DNA of 64,000 nucleotides, from NCBI RefSeq assembly GCF_000522985.1, contig NZ_CP007128.1:124001-188000 (forward strand), in the 5' to 3' direction. Both the position numbers and the translations under genes were made by a program. The notes beneath the pieces are model-generated. The model was not told the DNA's origin, did no database searches, and was given only the letters and a program-made list of their open reading frames with translations. Position 1 is the first letter of the stretch. Each line of letters opens with the position of its first letter. Shown here one piece after another: positions 9,842-17,243 of the stretch. The stretch comes from Gemmatirosa kalamazoonensis (lineage in GTDB: Bacteria > Gemmatimonadota > Gemmatimonadetes > Gemmatimonadales > Gemmatimonadaceae).

Positions 9842-9982
9842 CTACTGCGGGCGGCGCGTGAACAGCGATTGCAGGAGCGTCCGGATCCCGTGTCGCACTC
9901 GGCCGGCGAAGGCCAGCGTGGACACGAGAACGGCAGCACCGACCTGGATGATCGTGCTGCCTGCGGCGGGATCGATGTACAT
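9842..9982 (-). CDS. 46-residue membrane protein starting MYIDPAAGS
   Basis: A small gene below usual annotation cut-offs. It encodes MYIDPAAGSTIIQVGAAV at the N-terminus, then a membrane helix to about residue 27, then a basic tail (RVRHGIRTLLQSL, FTRRPQ). From memory, small proteins beginning MYLDPG-S and ending in a basic tail are recurrently found beside sulfatase-like membrane enzymes in polysaccharide loci. This one lies 58 bp upstream of such an enzyme on the same strand. The ATG at 9982 gives exactly the family-like start; no strong ribosome-binding site is seen. It may be a small partner subunit of the enzyme, but its function is unknown. Confidence 0.65.
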   Translation of the reverse strand: MYIDPAAGSTIIQVGAAVLVSTLAFAGRVRHGIRTLLQSLFTRRPQ

Positions 9983-10190
9983 CGGCGTGAAGCGGAGGGA
10001 GATGCGGTCGTGCAGGGCGGAGCGCGCGCCGACGGACCCGCCGGCGGCTCCGGTTCGCCCGCCCGGCGACTCAGGGCGCGCGCCTTACTGGGTGGGGATG
10101 GTGCGTGGCATTCTGCGACGGCGCGAGCGGCGGTGCAAGAGCCGTTGAGGGGAATTCACGCGAGATCGGCCCGCACGTCGACGACGCTCC

Positions 10191-10270
10191 GTACGTCGCC
10201 GTACGTCGCCGTACGTCGCCGTACGTCGTCGTACGTCGTCGTACGTCGTCGTACGTCGTCGTACGCCGTC
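10191..10270. repeat. Eight tandem copies of a 10-bp unit, GTACGTCGYC
   Basis: Exact period of 10 bp: three GTACGTCGCC, four GTACGTCGTC and a final GTACGCCGTC. Each unit contains the palindrome GTAC. The array is in the non-coding region (9983-10566) between the leftward small membrane gene and ugd. A 10-bp period is not a codon multiple, and it places each copy on the same face of the helix. Confidence 0.95.
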
Positions 10271-10437
10271 GATGCGATCGCTCGACGCGCTCGAGACGGA
10301 CGACATCAGTGACGGGGCACGAGAGGCGCGCGGGAGGGAGTGCGGTCATAGGATGCGTCTTCGCTACGTCGAACGACCGGCCGCCGGGAGGGTCCGTTGC
10401 ATCCACGCCACGGTTCCGGCTCCGCGTTTCATGCCGA

Positions 10438-10466
10438 TTGCTTAATGATCCAGCCGACATTATCGT
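10438..10466 (+). promoter_or_regulatory. Candidate ugd promoter with overlapping inverted repeat
   Basis: TTGCTT (10438-10443), a 17-base spacer and TATCGT (10461-10466), about 100 bp upstream of the ugd start. The inverted repeat GCCGAC-ATTATC-GTCGGC (10453-10470) covers the -10 region and could be an operator. The rest of the region between 10271 and 10566 shows nothing else I can name. Confidence 0.45.
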
Positions 10467-10566
10467 CGGCCCGCTGCTCCGCGGTTCCCTCCATCCGCCG
10501 GTGCTCACCACCCCGGCCCGCCGGACTACGGTCCGTCCCCGGCGTCCCCTCGTTACAACCGTCGCA

Positions 10567-11901
10567 ATGCAGATCCTGGTCATCGGCACCGGCTACGTCG
10601 GCCTCGTCGTCGGCGCGTGCCTGGCAGAAACGGGCAACGACGTCGTCTGCGCGGACATCGACGCGCAGAAGATCGCCGACCTGCAGAACAACATCCTTCC
10701 GATCTACGAGCCGGGGCTCGAGGAGCTCGTCCGCCGAAACCAGGAGCAGGGGCGGCTGCGGTTCAGCACCGACTCGGCGACCGCCGCGGCGACCGCCGAG
10801 GTGGTGTTCCTCGCCGTCGGCACGCCACCGGGTGAGGACGGCTCGGCGGATCTGCGCCACGTGCTCGCCGCCGCGGAGACGGTCGGGAAGAACCTGCGGC
10901 GCGAGACCGTCGTCATCACCAAGTCCACCGTGCCGGTGGGCACCGCGAAGAAGGTGTCGGATTGCCTCGCGCGCCACGCGCGCGTGCCGTTCCACGTCTG
11001 CAGCAACCCGGAGTTCCTGAAGGAAGGCGCCGCGGTCGAGGACTTCATGCGCCCCGACCGCGTAGTGCTCGGCGTGGAGACGGACTTCGCGCGCTCGGTG
11101 CTCGCGGAGCTCTACGCGCCGTTCGTGCGCACGGGGAAGCCGATCCTGTTCATGGACATCGCCTCGGCCGAGCTGACGAAGTACGCGGCGAACGCGATGC
11201 TCGCCACGCGCATCTCGTTCATGAACGAGCTCGCGCTGCTGTGCGAGCGCGTGGGCGCGGACGTCGACAACGTGCGGCGCGGCGTCGGCAGCGACGCGCG
11301 CATCGGCTCGAGCTTCCTCTTCCCCGGCCCGGGGTACGGCGGCTCGTGCTTCCCGAAGGACGTGAAGGCGCTGCTCGCGACCGCGGGCGACAACGACGTG
11401 CCGCTGCGCGTCGTCGCGGCGGTGCACCAGGCGAACGAGCGGCAGAAGCACGTCATGTACGACCGGCTCGTCGCGGCGCTCGACGGCGACGTGAAGGGGA
11501 CGCGTGTCGCGGTGTGGGGCCTCGCGTTCAAGCCGCAGACCGACGACATGCGCGAGTCGCCCGCGCTGACGCTCATCGAGGCGCTGCTCGCGGCCGGCGC
11601 CGACGTGGTGGCACACGACCCCGTCGCGATGACGCACGCGCAGAAGGTCCTCGGCGACCGCATCACGTACGCGGCGACGAGCTACGACGCGGTTGAGGGC
11701 GCCGACGCGCTCGCCGTGGTGACCGACTGGAACGAGTACCGGCACCCCGACTTCGAGCGCGTGCGCGGGGCGCTCGCCCGCCCGATCGTCGTCGACGGAC
11801 GCAACCTGTACCAGCCGCGCAAGATGGAGGCGCTCGGCTTCGAGTATCACTCGATCGGGCGTCCACTGGGCGGCCGGCCGGCGGCACAGACCGTCGCATG
11901 A
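10567..11901 (+). CDS. ugd: UDP-glucose 6-dehydrogenase
   Basis: 444 residues, standard length. It oxidises UDP-glucose to UDP-glucuronate with two NAD+. The N-terminal Rossmann motif is [16 protein letters not shown], the catalytic cysteine lies in [15 protein letters not shown] (near residue 261), and the C-terminal UDP-binding domain includes [19 protein letters not shown]. The ATG at 10567 begins exactly at the Rossmann strand. Its last four bases overlap the start of the decarboxylase gene (ATGA), so the two act as one unit making UDP-glucuronate and then UDP-xylose, presumably for the exopolysaccharide locus to the left. No strong ribosome-binding site is visible before the ATG. Confidence 0.95.
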   Translation: MQILVIGTGYVGLVVGACLAETGNDVVCADIDAQKIADLQNNILPIYEPGLEELVRRNQEQGRLRFSTDSATAAATAEVVFLAVGTPPGEDGSADLRHVLAAAETVGKNLRRETVVITKSTVPVGTAKKVSDCLARHARVPFHVCSNPEFLKEGAAVEDFMRPDRVVLGVETDFARSVLAELYAPFVRTGKPILFMDIASAELTKYAANAMLATRISFMNELALLCERVGADVDNVRRGVGSDARIGSSFLFPGPGYGGSCFPKDVKALLATAGDNDVPLRVVAAVHQANERQKHVMYDRLVAALDGDVKGTRVAVWGLAFKPQTDDMRESPALTLIEALLAAGADVVAHDPVAMTHAQKVLGDRITYAATSYDAVEGADALAVVTDWNEYRHPDFERVRGALARPIVVDGRNLYQPRKMEALGFEYHSIGRPLGGRPAAQTVA

Positions 11902-12842
11902 AGGTCCTCATCACCGGCGGCGCCGGCTTCCTCGGCTCGCACCTGACGGACCGCTTCCTGCGCGACGGGCACGAGGTGGTGGGGATGGACAACTTCATCA
12001 CCGGGAGCCCCGACAACATCGCGCACCTCGCGGGGCACCCGGGGTACCGGTTCATCCGCCACAACGTCTCGGACTACGTCTTCATCGACGGACCGCTCGA
12101 CGGCGTGCTGCACCTCGCGTCGCCGGCGAGCCCGATCGACTACCTCGAGCACCCGATCCCCACGCTCAAGGTCGGCGCGTTAGGCACGCACAACGCGCTC
12201 GGCGTGGCGAAGGCGAAGGGCGCGCGCTTCTTCCTCGCGTCGACGTCCGAGGTGTACGGCGACCCGCTCGTGCACCCGCAGCCGGAGAGCTACTGGGGAA
12301 ACGTGAACCCCGTCGGCCCGCGCGGCGTGTACGACGAGGCGAAGCGATTCGCCGAGGCGCTGACGATGGCGTACCACCGCTACCATGGGGTGGACACGCG
12401 CATCGTGCGCATCTTCAACACGTACGGTCCGCGCATGCGGCCGAACGACGGCCGCGTCGTGTCGAACTTCATCGTGCAGGCGCTCCGCGGCGAGCCGCTC
12501 ACGATCTACGGCGACGGCTCGCAGACGCGCAGCTTCTGCTACGTGGAGGACGAGGTCGAGGGCCTCTACCGCCTGTTCATGCACGGCGACCCGGAGCCGA
12601 CGAACATCGGCAACCCGGTGGAGTTCACGGTGCGCCAGCTGGCCGAGCTGGTCGTGGAGCTGACGGGCACGTCGGCGCCGATCGAGTACCGCGACCTGCC
12701 CGTCGACGACCCGAAGGTGCGCCAGCCGGACATCACCCGCGCGCGCGGGATGCTCGGCTGGGAGCCCAAGGTGCCGCTGCGGGAGGGGCTGGAGCGCACG
12801 ATCGCGTTCTTCGAGCGCGCGCTGGAGACGGTCGACGCCTGA
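11898..12842 (+). CDS. uxs: UDP-glucuronate decarboxylase (UDP-xylose synthase), SDR family
   Basis: 314 residues of the extended short-chain dehydrogenase family. NAD-binding [10 protein letters not shown] (residues 7-16), catalytic Tyr145 and Lys149 in [25 protein letters not shown], and [15 protein letters not shown] all match bacterial UDP-glucuronate decarboxylases closely. It converts UDP-glucuronate from Ugd to UDP-xylose. The start overlaps the ugd stop as ATGA. dTDP-glucose 4,6-dehydratase is a possible misreading, but the PASPIDY and RMRPNDGRV signatures favour the decarboxylase. It faces the leftward epimerase gene with only about 10 bp between stops, filled by two tandem GCCTAAC words. 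Confidence 0.92.
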   Translation: MKVLITGGAGFLGSHLTDRFLRDGHEVVGMDNFITGSPDNIAHLAGHPGYRFIRHNVSDYVFIDGPLDGVLHLASPASPIDYLEHPIPTLKVGALGTHNALGVAKAKGARFFLASTSEVYGDPLVHPQPESYWGNVNPVGPRGVYDEAKRFAEALTMAYHRYHGVDTRIVRIFNTYGPRMRPNDGRVVSNFIVQALRGEPLTIYGDGSQTRSFCYVEDEVEGLYRLFMHGDPEPTNIGNPVEFTVRQLAELVVELTGTSAPIEYRDLPVDDPKVRQPDITRARGMLGWEPKVPLREGLERTIAFFERALETVDA

Positions 12843-12852
12843 CGCCTAACGC

Positions 12853-13746
12853 CTAACGCAGGGCGGCGCGGATCGCGTCGTCGAGCGTGGGGTGCAGGTA
12901 CGCGTAGCCCGCGTCGAGGAGCGCACGGGGCACGGCGCGTTGGCTGACGAGCGCGGTCTCGTCGGCCTGGCGTGCGCCCATGAAGAGGCGCAGCGCGGTG
13001 CGCGGCACCTGGAGGAACGCCGGCCGGTGCAGCGCGCGGGCGAGCGCCTCGGTGAACTCCGCGTTCCGCGCCGGCGCCGGCGCGACGACGTTCACCGGGC
13101 CGCGCACCGCGTCCGTCGCGAGCGCGAAGTCGATCGCGCCGACGACGTCGTCGAGCGACACGTAGCTCATCCACTGTCGTCCGTCGTCGAGCGTGCCGCC
13201 GAGGCCGAGCCGGAACGGCAGCAGCAGCCGCGGCATCAGGCCACCGTGCTCGCTCAGCACGAGTCCGAAGCGCGTCCGGACGACGCGCACGCCGCCCTCC
13301 TCCGCCGGAGCCGTGGCGGCCTCCCACGCGCGACACACGTCGGCGAGGAACCCGTCGCCGGGCGCGCTCGACTCGTCGAGGACCTCGTCGCCGCGCTCGC
13401 CGTAGTAGCCGACCGCCGACGCGCTCACGAGCACGCGCGGCGGCCGCGCGACGCGCCCCATCGACTCGGCGACGAGCCGCGTTCCCTGCACCCGACTGCG
13501 GAGAATGTCGGCCTTCGTCGCGTCGGTCCACCGATCCGCGATCGAGCGCCCGGCGAGGTTCACCACGCCGTCGACGCCGTCGAGCGCCGCGGGGTCGAGC
13601 CGGCCGGCGGCAGGATCCCAGCCGACGTCGCCCGCGGCGCGCGGGGTGCGCGTGATGCGCCTAACGGTGTGCCCCAGCGCGCCGAGCCGCGCGACGAGCG
13701 CGCCGCCGATGAGCCCCGTGGCGCCGGTGATCGCGATCGTGGTCAT
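12853..13746 (-). CDS. TIGR01777-family NAD-dependent epimerase (YfcH/SulA-like)
   Basis: 297 residues. It begins MTTIAITGATGLIGGALVAR (Rossmann GxxGxxG), with VVNLAGRSIADRW, SASAVGYYG and FLADVCRAWEAA, and ends in the DUF1731 C-terminal segment (VPRTALRLFMG, GYAYLHPTLDDAIRAAL). Members are conserved in many bacteria, but the substrate is unknown. In other organisms relatives are near cell-division or photoprotection genes; no such context exists here. It is probably transcribed alone: the gene upstream on the same strand ends 236 bp away, with a palindromic repeat between. Confidence 0.9.
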   Translation of the reverse strand: MTTIAITGATGLIGGALVARLGALGHTVRRITRTPRAAGDVGWDPAAGRLDPAALDGVDGVVNLAGRSIADRWTDATKADILRSRVQGTRLVAESMGRVARPPRVLVSASAVGYYGERGDEVLDESSAPGDGFLADVCRAWEAATAPAEEGGVRVVRTRFGLVLSEHGGLMPRLLLPFRLGLGGTLDDGRQWMSYVSLDDVVGAIDFALATDAVRGPVNVVAPAPARNAEFTEALARALHRPAFLQVPRTALRLFMGARQADETALVSQRAVPRALLDAGYAYLHPTLDDAIRAALR

Positions 13747-13766
13747 TCGCTCGTGGCTGTGCGGGC

Positions 13767-13972
13767 ATGACGCGGAGCCGCGGAGGACGCGGACAACACC
13801 TGAGGATTTCTCGAATTCTCGAGATTCGCTGAATCGAGCCCCACGTCGTGGAGTCGTCCCGGGCGCGATCCAGTGTCGCCGAGCACGACTCCACGGTCTT
13901 GGGTCTTCAATTCGAGGAATCGTTCGGCGTCGCGGGCTCTCCGCGCCCTCCGCGGCTCCGGGTGACAATGCA
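13767..13972. repeat. Imperfect 206-bp palindromic intergenic element
   Basis: Arms CGGAGCCGCGGAGG-CGCGGA at 13773-13793 and, inverted, TCCGCG-CCTCCGCGGCTCCG at 13941-13960. Inside are a second pair around TCTCGAATT / AATTCGAGG (13809, 13910) and a third, CGTGGAGTCGT / ACGACTCCACG (13847, 13886). The element fills the gap between the glyoxalase-like and epimerase genes. It looks like a non-coding foldback or miniature element. Confidence 0.75.
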
Positions 13973-13982
13973 AGGCCGCGTC

Positions 13983-14369
13983 CTAACGGTCCGTCCAGAC
14001 CGCGAGCTCGTTCCCGTTCGGATCCGTGAAGTGGAAGCGGCGGCCGCCGGGGAACGAGAACGTCGGCGTGACGATCGTGCCGCCGGCTTCCTTCACGCGG
14101 CGCTCGGCGTCGTCGATGTCGACGGCGAACAGGATGACGAGCGCGCCGCCGCGCACGACGGGGGCGCCGGTGTGGAAACCGCCCGTGAGGCGGCCGTCCT
14201 CGAAGCTCGTGTAGTCGGGGCCGTAGTCGGTGAACTTCCAGCCGAACGCCTGCGCGTAGAAGCGCTTCGTGGCCGCGACGTCGGTCGCGGGGAGCTCGAT
14301 GTAGTCGATGCGGCGGTCGTGGGCGGCGTCGACCTTCGGCGTGTCGTGCGCGGCGGCGGTGTCGGTCAT
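13983..14369 (-). CDS. Glyoxalase/VOC-superfamily protein
   Basis: 128 residues with a single vicinal-oxygen-chelate fold. Recognisable elements are IDYIELPATDVAATKRFYAQAFGW (first beta-alpha unit), GGGALVILFAVDDIDD-like strand positions, and FHFTDPNGNELAVWTDR at the C-terminus, as in VOC proteins annotated as glyoxalase or bleomycin-resistance relatives. A metal-dependent small-molecule or antibiotic-detoxifying role is possible, but the substrate cannot be read. A TGGAG ribosome-binding site precedes the ATG. It begins 30 bp after the AraC-type regulator, so it is likely controlled by it. Confidence 0.85.
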   Translation of the reverse strand: MTDTAAAHDTPKVDAAHDRRIDYIELPATDVAATKRFYAQAFGWKFTDYGPDYTSFEDGRLTGGFHTGAPVVRGGALVILFAVDIDDAERRVKEAGGTIVTPTFSFPGGRRFHFTDPNGNELAVWTDR

Positions 14370-14399
14370 GGCTGGCTCCAGTGGGGTGACGCGTGCACG

Positions 14400-15227
14400 T
14401 TAGGCCTCCCCGTCCCCGTCGTATTGAACGAATCCGACACGCCGCCGCTCGGCCGCGTAGGCGGCGGGGGTGACGCCGGCGAGCGCCCGGAACTCGCGCA
14501 CGAGGTGCGCCTGGTCGGCGTAGCCGGCGTCGTACGCCACCGCGGTCCACGGGCGCGGCGCGCCGCGCTGCACGAGCGACACGGCGTGCTGGAGGCGCAC
14601 CACGCGGGCGAGCATCTTCGGCCCGTAGCCGACCTGGCGCGCGAACGCCCGCTCGAGCCACCGCTCGCTCTTTCCGAGCGCGGACGCGACGGCGCGCACG
14701 CCGGCGCCGCCCCGCGAGCGGCGCATGAGCCCCACGGCGCGCCCGACGGTGGCCGTCTCGCGGCCGAGGGCGCCCGTGTGCGTCGACCGCGCGAGGAGGA
14801 TGCGCTCGGCGCACGCGACACGGTCCGCCGGCACGACCGTCGCCAGCGACTCCTCGAGCTCCGCGGCAAGGCGTCCCCACAGCGCGTCGAGCGGGACGTC
14901 GCGGTCGAGGAGCGCGTCGAGCGGCGCGTCGAGGAGCGCCGCGGCGGCGCCGGGGTGGAAGCGCACGCCGAACAGGTCCACGCGTCCGACGAGCGAGACC
15001 ACGCTCGCCGCGCGCATGGGGCCCGCTACGAACGCGTACGGCGCCGCCGCGAGATCGACGATGACGTCGGCGCAGCCGTCGGGGAGCACTCTGTTAGGCA
15101 CCGACCCGGCCGCCGTGCCGCGGATGCTCCAGTAGCACTGCACCCACGGCGCGAGCGCGGGCGACGGCGGCCACTCGACGTAGCCGGGGGTGCCTAACGG
15201 CGCGTCAGCCGCCCTGGCCGTCGCCAT
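14400..15227 (-). CDS. AraC-family transcriptional regulator
   Basis: 275 residues. The N-terminal part (WVQCYWSIRG, VLPDGCADVIVDL, GVRFHPGAAAALL) matches the DUF6597-type sensor domain found in many AraC regulators. The C-terminal part holds two helix-turn-helix units (VASALGKSERWLERAFARQV and AYDAGYADQAHLVREFRAL), ending with the usual GVTPAAYAAERR. It probably controls the glyoxalase-like gene that follows by 30 bp. The ATG at 15227 overlaps the 3' end of alkA by 23 bp. The alkA-araC pairing recalls Ada/AlkA alkylation-repair loci, but this protein has no visible Ada cysteine domain. Confidence 0.88.
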   Translation of the reverse strand: MATARAADAPLGTPGYVEWPPSPALAPWVQCYWSIRGTAAGSVPNRVLPDGCADVIVDLAAAPYAFVAGPMRAASVVSLVGRVDLFGVRFHPGAAAALLDAPLDALLDRDVPLDALWGRLAAELEESLATVVPADRVACAERILLARSTHTGALGRETATVGRAVGLMRRSRGGAGVRAVASALGKSERWLERAFARQVGYGPKMLARVVRLQHAVSLVQRGAPRPWTAVAYDAGYADQAHLVREFRALAGVTPAAYAAERRRVGFVQYDGDGEA

Positions 15228-15831
15228 TCTCGAGGCTCCGCCAGAGGTACCACGACGCGACGCTGCGCCACGGCGCCCACGGCGCCCCGATGCGGAGCAC
15301 GTCCTTCGGCGTGGGGAGCGCGCGCTTGTTGTACGCGAGCTGGATCCCCTTCTGCACGCCGAGGTCGAGCTCGGGGAGCACGTCGGGGCGGCCGAGTCGG
15401 AACATGAGGAACATCTGCGCCGTCCAGCGGCCGACACCCTTCACGCGGGTGAGCGCGGCGACCACCTCCTCGTCGCCGAGCGAGTCGATGTCGTCGAGCG
15501 GCACGTCGCCCGAGGCGACGCGGTCGGCGAGGTCGCGGAGGTAGCCGATCTTCTGCCGCGAGAGCCCCACGCCGCGCAGATCCTCGTCCGGCGCGAGGAG
15601 CAGCTCGCCGGGCTCGGGGCACCGGTCGCCGAACAGTCCGTGGAAGCGCTTGTGGATCGTCCCCGCGGCCTTCCCGGAGAGCTGCTGGAACACGATCGCG
15701 CGAGCCACGGCCTCGAAGTGCGTGCCCTCGGCACGGACGGCGAACCGGCACGGCCCGACGCGCTCGATGACGGCGGCGAGCTTGGGGTCCGCTCGCTTGA
15801 GATGGGTAATCGCGCGGCGATAGTCGGGCAT
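15205..15831 (-). CDS. alkA: DNA-3-methyladenine glycosylase II
   Basis: 208 residues of the HhH-GPD family. It excises alkylated bases. The helix-hairpin-helix is LTRVKGVGRWTAQMFLMF and the catalytic aspartate lies in LPELDLGVQKG just after it. The earlier segment AIVFQQLSGKAAGTIHKRF is the conserved FQQLS-type helix. It lacks the N-terminal domain of E. coli AlkA and resembles the shorter bacterial/yeast MAG1 type. Its start codon is only 17 bp from a 25-copy heptamer array, so its promoter must lie beyond or inside that array. Confidence 0.92.
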   Translation of the reverse strand: MPDYRRAITHLKRADPKLAAVIERVGPCRFAVRAEGTHFEAVARAIVFQQLSGKAAGTIHKRFHGLFGDRCPEPGELLLAPDEDLRGVGLSRQKIGYLRDLADRVASGDVPLDDIDSLGDEEVVAALTRVKGVGRWTAQMFLMFRLGRPDVLPELDLGVQKGIQLAYNKRALPTPKDVLRIGAPWAPWRSVASWYLWRSLENGDGQGG

Positions 15832-15848
15832 GCCGCGAAGATACAGTC

Positions 15849-16067
15849 GGGACTCGGGACTCGGGACTCGGGACTCGGGACTCGGGACTCGGGACTCGGG
15901 ACTCGGGACTCGGGACTCGGGACTCGGGACTCGGGACTCGGGACTCGGGACTCGGGACTCGGGACTCGGGACTCGGGACTCGGGACTCGGGACTCGGGAC
16001 TCGGGACTCGGGACTCGGGACTCGGGGCTGCAGACTCCCGAGTCCCGAGTCCCGAGTCCCGAGTCCC
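15849..16067. repeat. Inverted heptamer array: 25 x GGGACTC, 16-bp core, 4 x GAGTCCC
   Basis: Exactly 25 tandem GGGACTC units (15849-16023), then a core GGGGCTGCAGACTCCC (16024-16039), then four inverted units (16040-16067). The whole can fold into a hairpin. The same element, with core GGCGCTGCGGACTCCC, occurs in the opposite orientation at 42993-43099 with 9 and 4 units. It separates the hydrophilic 140-residue gene from alkA and may terminate transcription between them. Confidence 0.97.
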
Positions 16068-16068
16068 G

Positions 16069-16491
16069 TTACTTGCCCGACTCCCCCGGGCTCTTGAACG
16101 TCTGCCCGCCGTCGTTACGCGCGCGGCCGTGGGGGACCTGGAACTTGCTGCGGTCGTGGCCGTGGACCTCGATGTCGGCGATGAGGTGGTTCTTCGCCTG
16201 GGCGCGGTCGGCCTCGTCGTGCTGCTTGCGCTCCTCGGAGAGGCGGTGGCGCCCGTCGCGCATCGAGGCGTCGCGCAGCTCCCGCTCGTGGAGCTCGGCC
16301 TGCCCGTCGCCGCGGCCGCCGCCCCGGTTCGGGTCGGTCATCGCGCGCTCCGACTGACGCCGCGAGTTGCCGTGGTCGGTGATCTCGGCCCACTTGGCCT
16401 CGAACGCCTTCGGGCCGTACTGCCCCTCGTCGTGCTGCTGGGCGCCCTTCTGCTCGCCCCGGCGGTCGTTGCTGTGCTTCGGCTTGCCCAT
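16069..16491 (-). CDS. Hydrophilic 140-residue protein of unknown function
   Basis: A strongly polar protein rich in Gly, Asp, Arg, His and Gln, with no signal peptide or membrane segment. It starts MGKPKHSNDRRGEQKGAQQH and contains DPNRGGGRGDGQAEL and a Lys/Glu-rich middle. The composition recalls desiccation- or stress-induced disordered proteins, but I recognise no family. A good GGAG ribosome-binding site 8 bases before the ATG supports the start at 16491 rather than the longer frame. The stop codon directly abuts the heptamer array. It diverges from the His-rich gene at 16674 across a 180-bp promoter region. Confidence 0.65.
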   Translation of the reverse strand: MGKPKHSNDRRGEQKGAQQHDEGQYGPKAFEAKWAEITDHGNSRRQSERAMTDPNRGGGRGDGQAELHERELRDASMRDGRHRLSEERKQHDEADRAQAKNHLIADIEVHGHDRSKFQVPHGRARNDGGQTFKSPGESGK

Positions 16492-16673
16492 CGGCTGCTC
16501 CTTCTCTGGTGGGAAACGTCCCCTCCTTCGGGCAAGACGGGTACCGCGGCCCCGAATCCGACCCCGGCCCGCCGGCGTAGACGCGGCGGGCCGATAATCA
16601 GGGAATATCCGACACGGTCGGGTCGTATTACCCATGTGGCCTGGCCGACAAAGCAGCGTATTGTTCCCTCGTT

Positions 16674-17090
16674 ATGAGACACCGTCCCCTCCGGCGGATC
16701 GCCGCGGCGCTCGTGAACCTGCTCTTCCTGCTCGCGTGGGGAGAGCCGGTCGCGCTGCACCCGTGCCCGATGCACGACGGAGTGGTCGCGGCGACGGCGA
16801 CCACGGCGACGGCGGCGACCGCGGCGCATTCGACGGCGAGCCATCATGGCCACATGGCGATGGCGCCCGCGACGGGGCACGACCACGCCGCGCACGAGGG
16901 CGGGCACGTCTGCAGCTGCCTGGGCAGCTGCTCGGTGAGTGTCGGCGCGGTGGCGCCGAGCGCGCAGGCGATCCGCTGGCAGGTCGTGGTCCGGCGGCGC
17001 GTCGCCCCGATCGAGGCCGACGCCGCGGCGCCGCTGGCGTCCGCGCCCCGGCTCCTTCCCTTCGCGAACGGACCTCCGCGCACGGCCTGA
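16674..17090 (+). CDS. Small secreted His/Cys-rich protein
   Basis: 138 residues. A signal peptide (AALVNLLFLLAWGEPVAL) is followed by HPCPMHDG, a His-rich run (ASHHGHMAMAPATGHDHAAH) and CSCLGSCS. The density of His, Met and Cys suggests a periplasmic or surface metal-binding protein, perhaps for copper. It recalls the small DUF2946-like proteins found beside TonB receptors, but the match is by pattern only. It lies 153 bp upstream of the TonB receptor on the same strand, and the propeller protein after that carries a CPCC motif, so the three may form a metal-related unit. Confidence 0.7.
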   Translation: MRHRPLRRIAAALVNLLFLLAWGEPVALHPCPMHDGVVAATATTATAATAAHSTASHHGHMAMAPATGHDHAAHEGGHVCSCLGSCSVSVGAVAPSAQAIRWQVVVRRRVAPIEADAAAPLASAPRLLPFANGPPRTA

Positions 17091-17243
17091 GCCGCCGTGC
17101 CGCGACGCGCGCCCTCCCCTCGAGGGCGATGCGTCCCCTTCCCGCGCACGGTGGCGATCGAGTGACGACCTCCTCACCGCCGCGCGCGCCGCCGTCCCTC
17201 GCTGGACGGGCGTGTCGGCCGGACCTCAGGCCCGAGCCCGTCC

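Noticed and set aside
10191-10270. Iteron-type origin or CRISPR array
   Set aside because: Units are 10 bp with no spacers, and there is no replication-initiator or cas gene nearby.
15834-16357. Open frame encoding repeated GLGTRDS heptapeptides
   Set aside because: It is only the 21-bp read-through of the 7-bp tandem repeat and has no plausible start, flanking domain or conservation signal.
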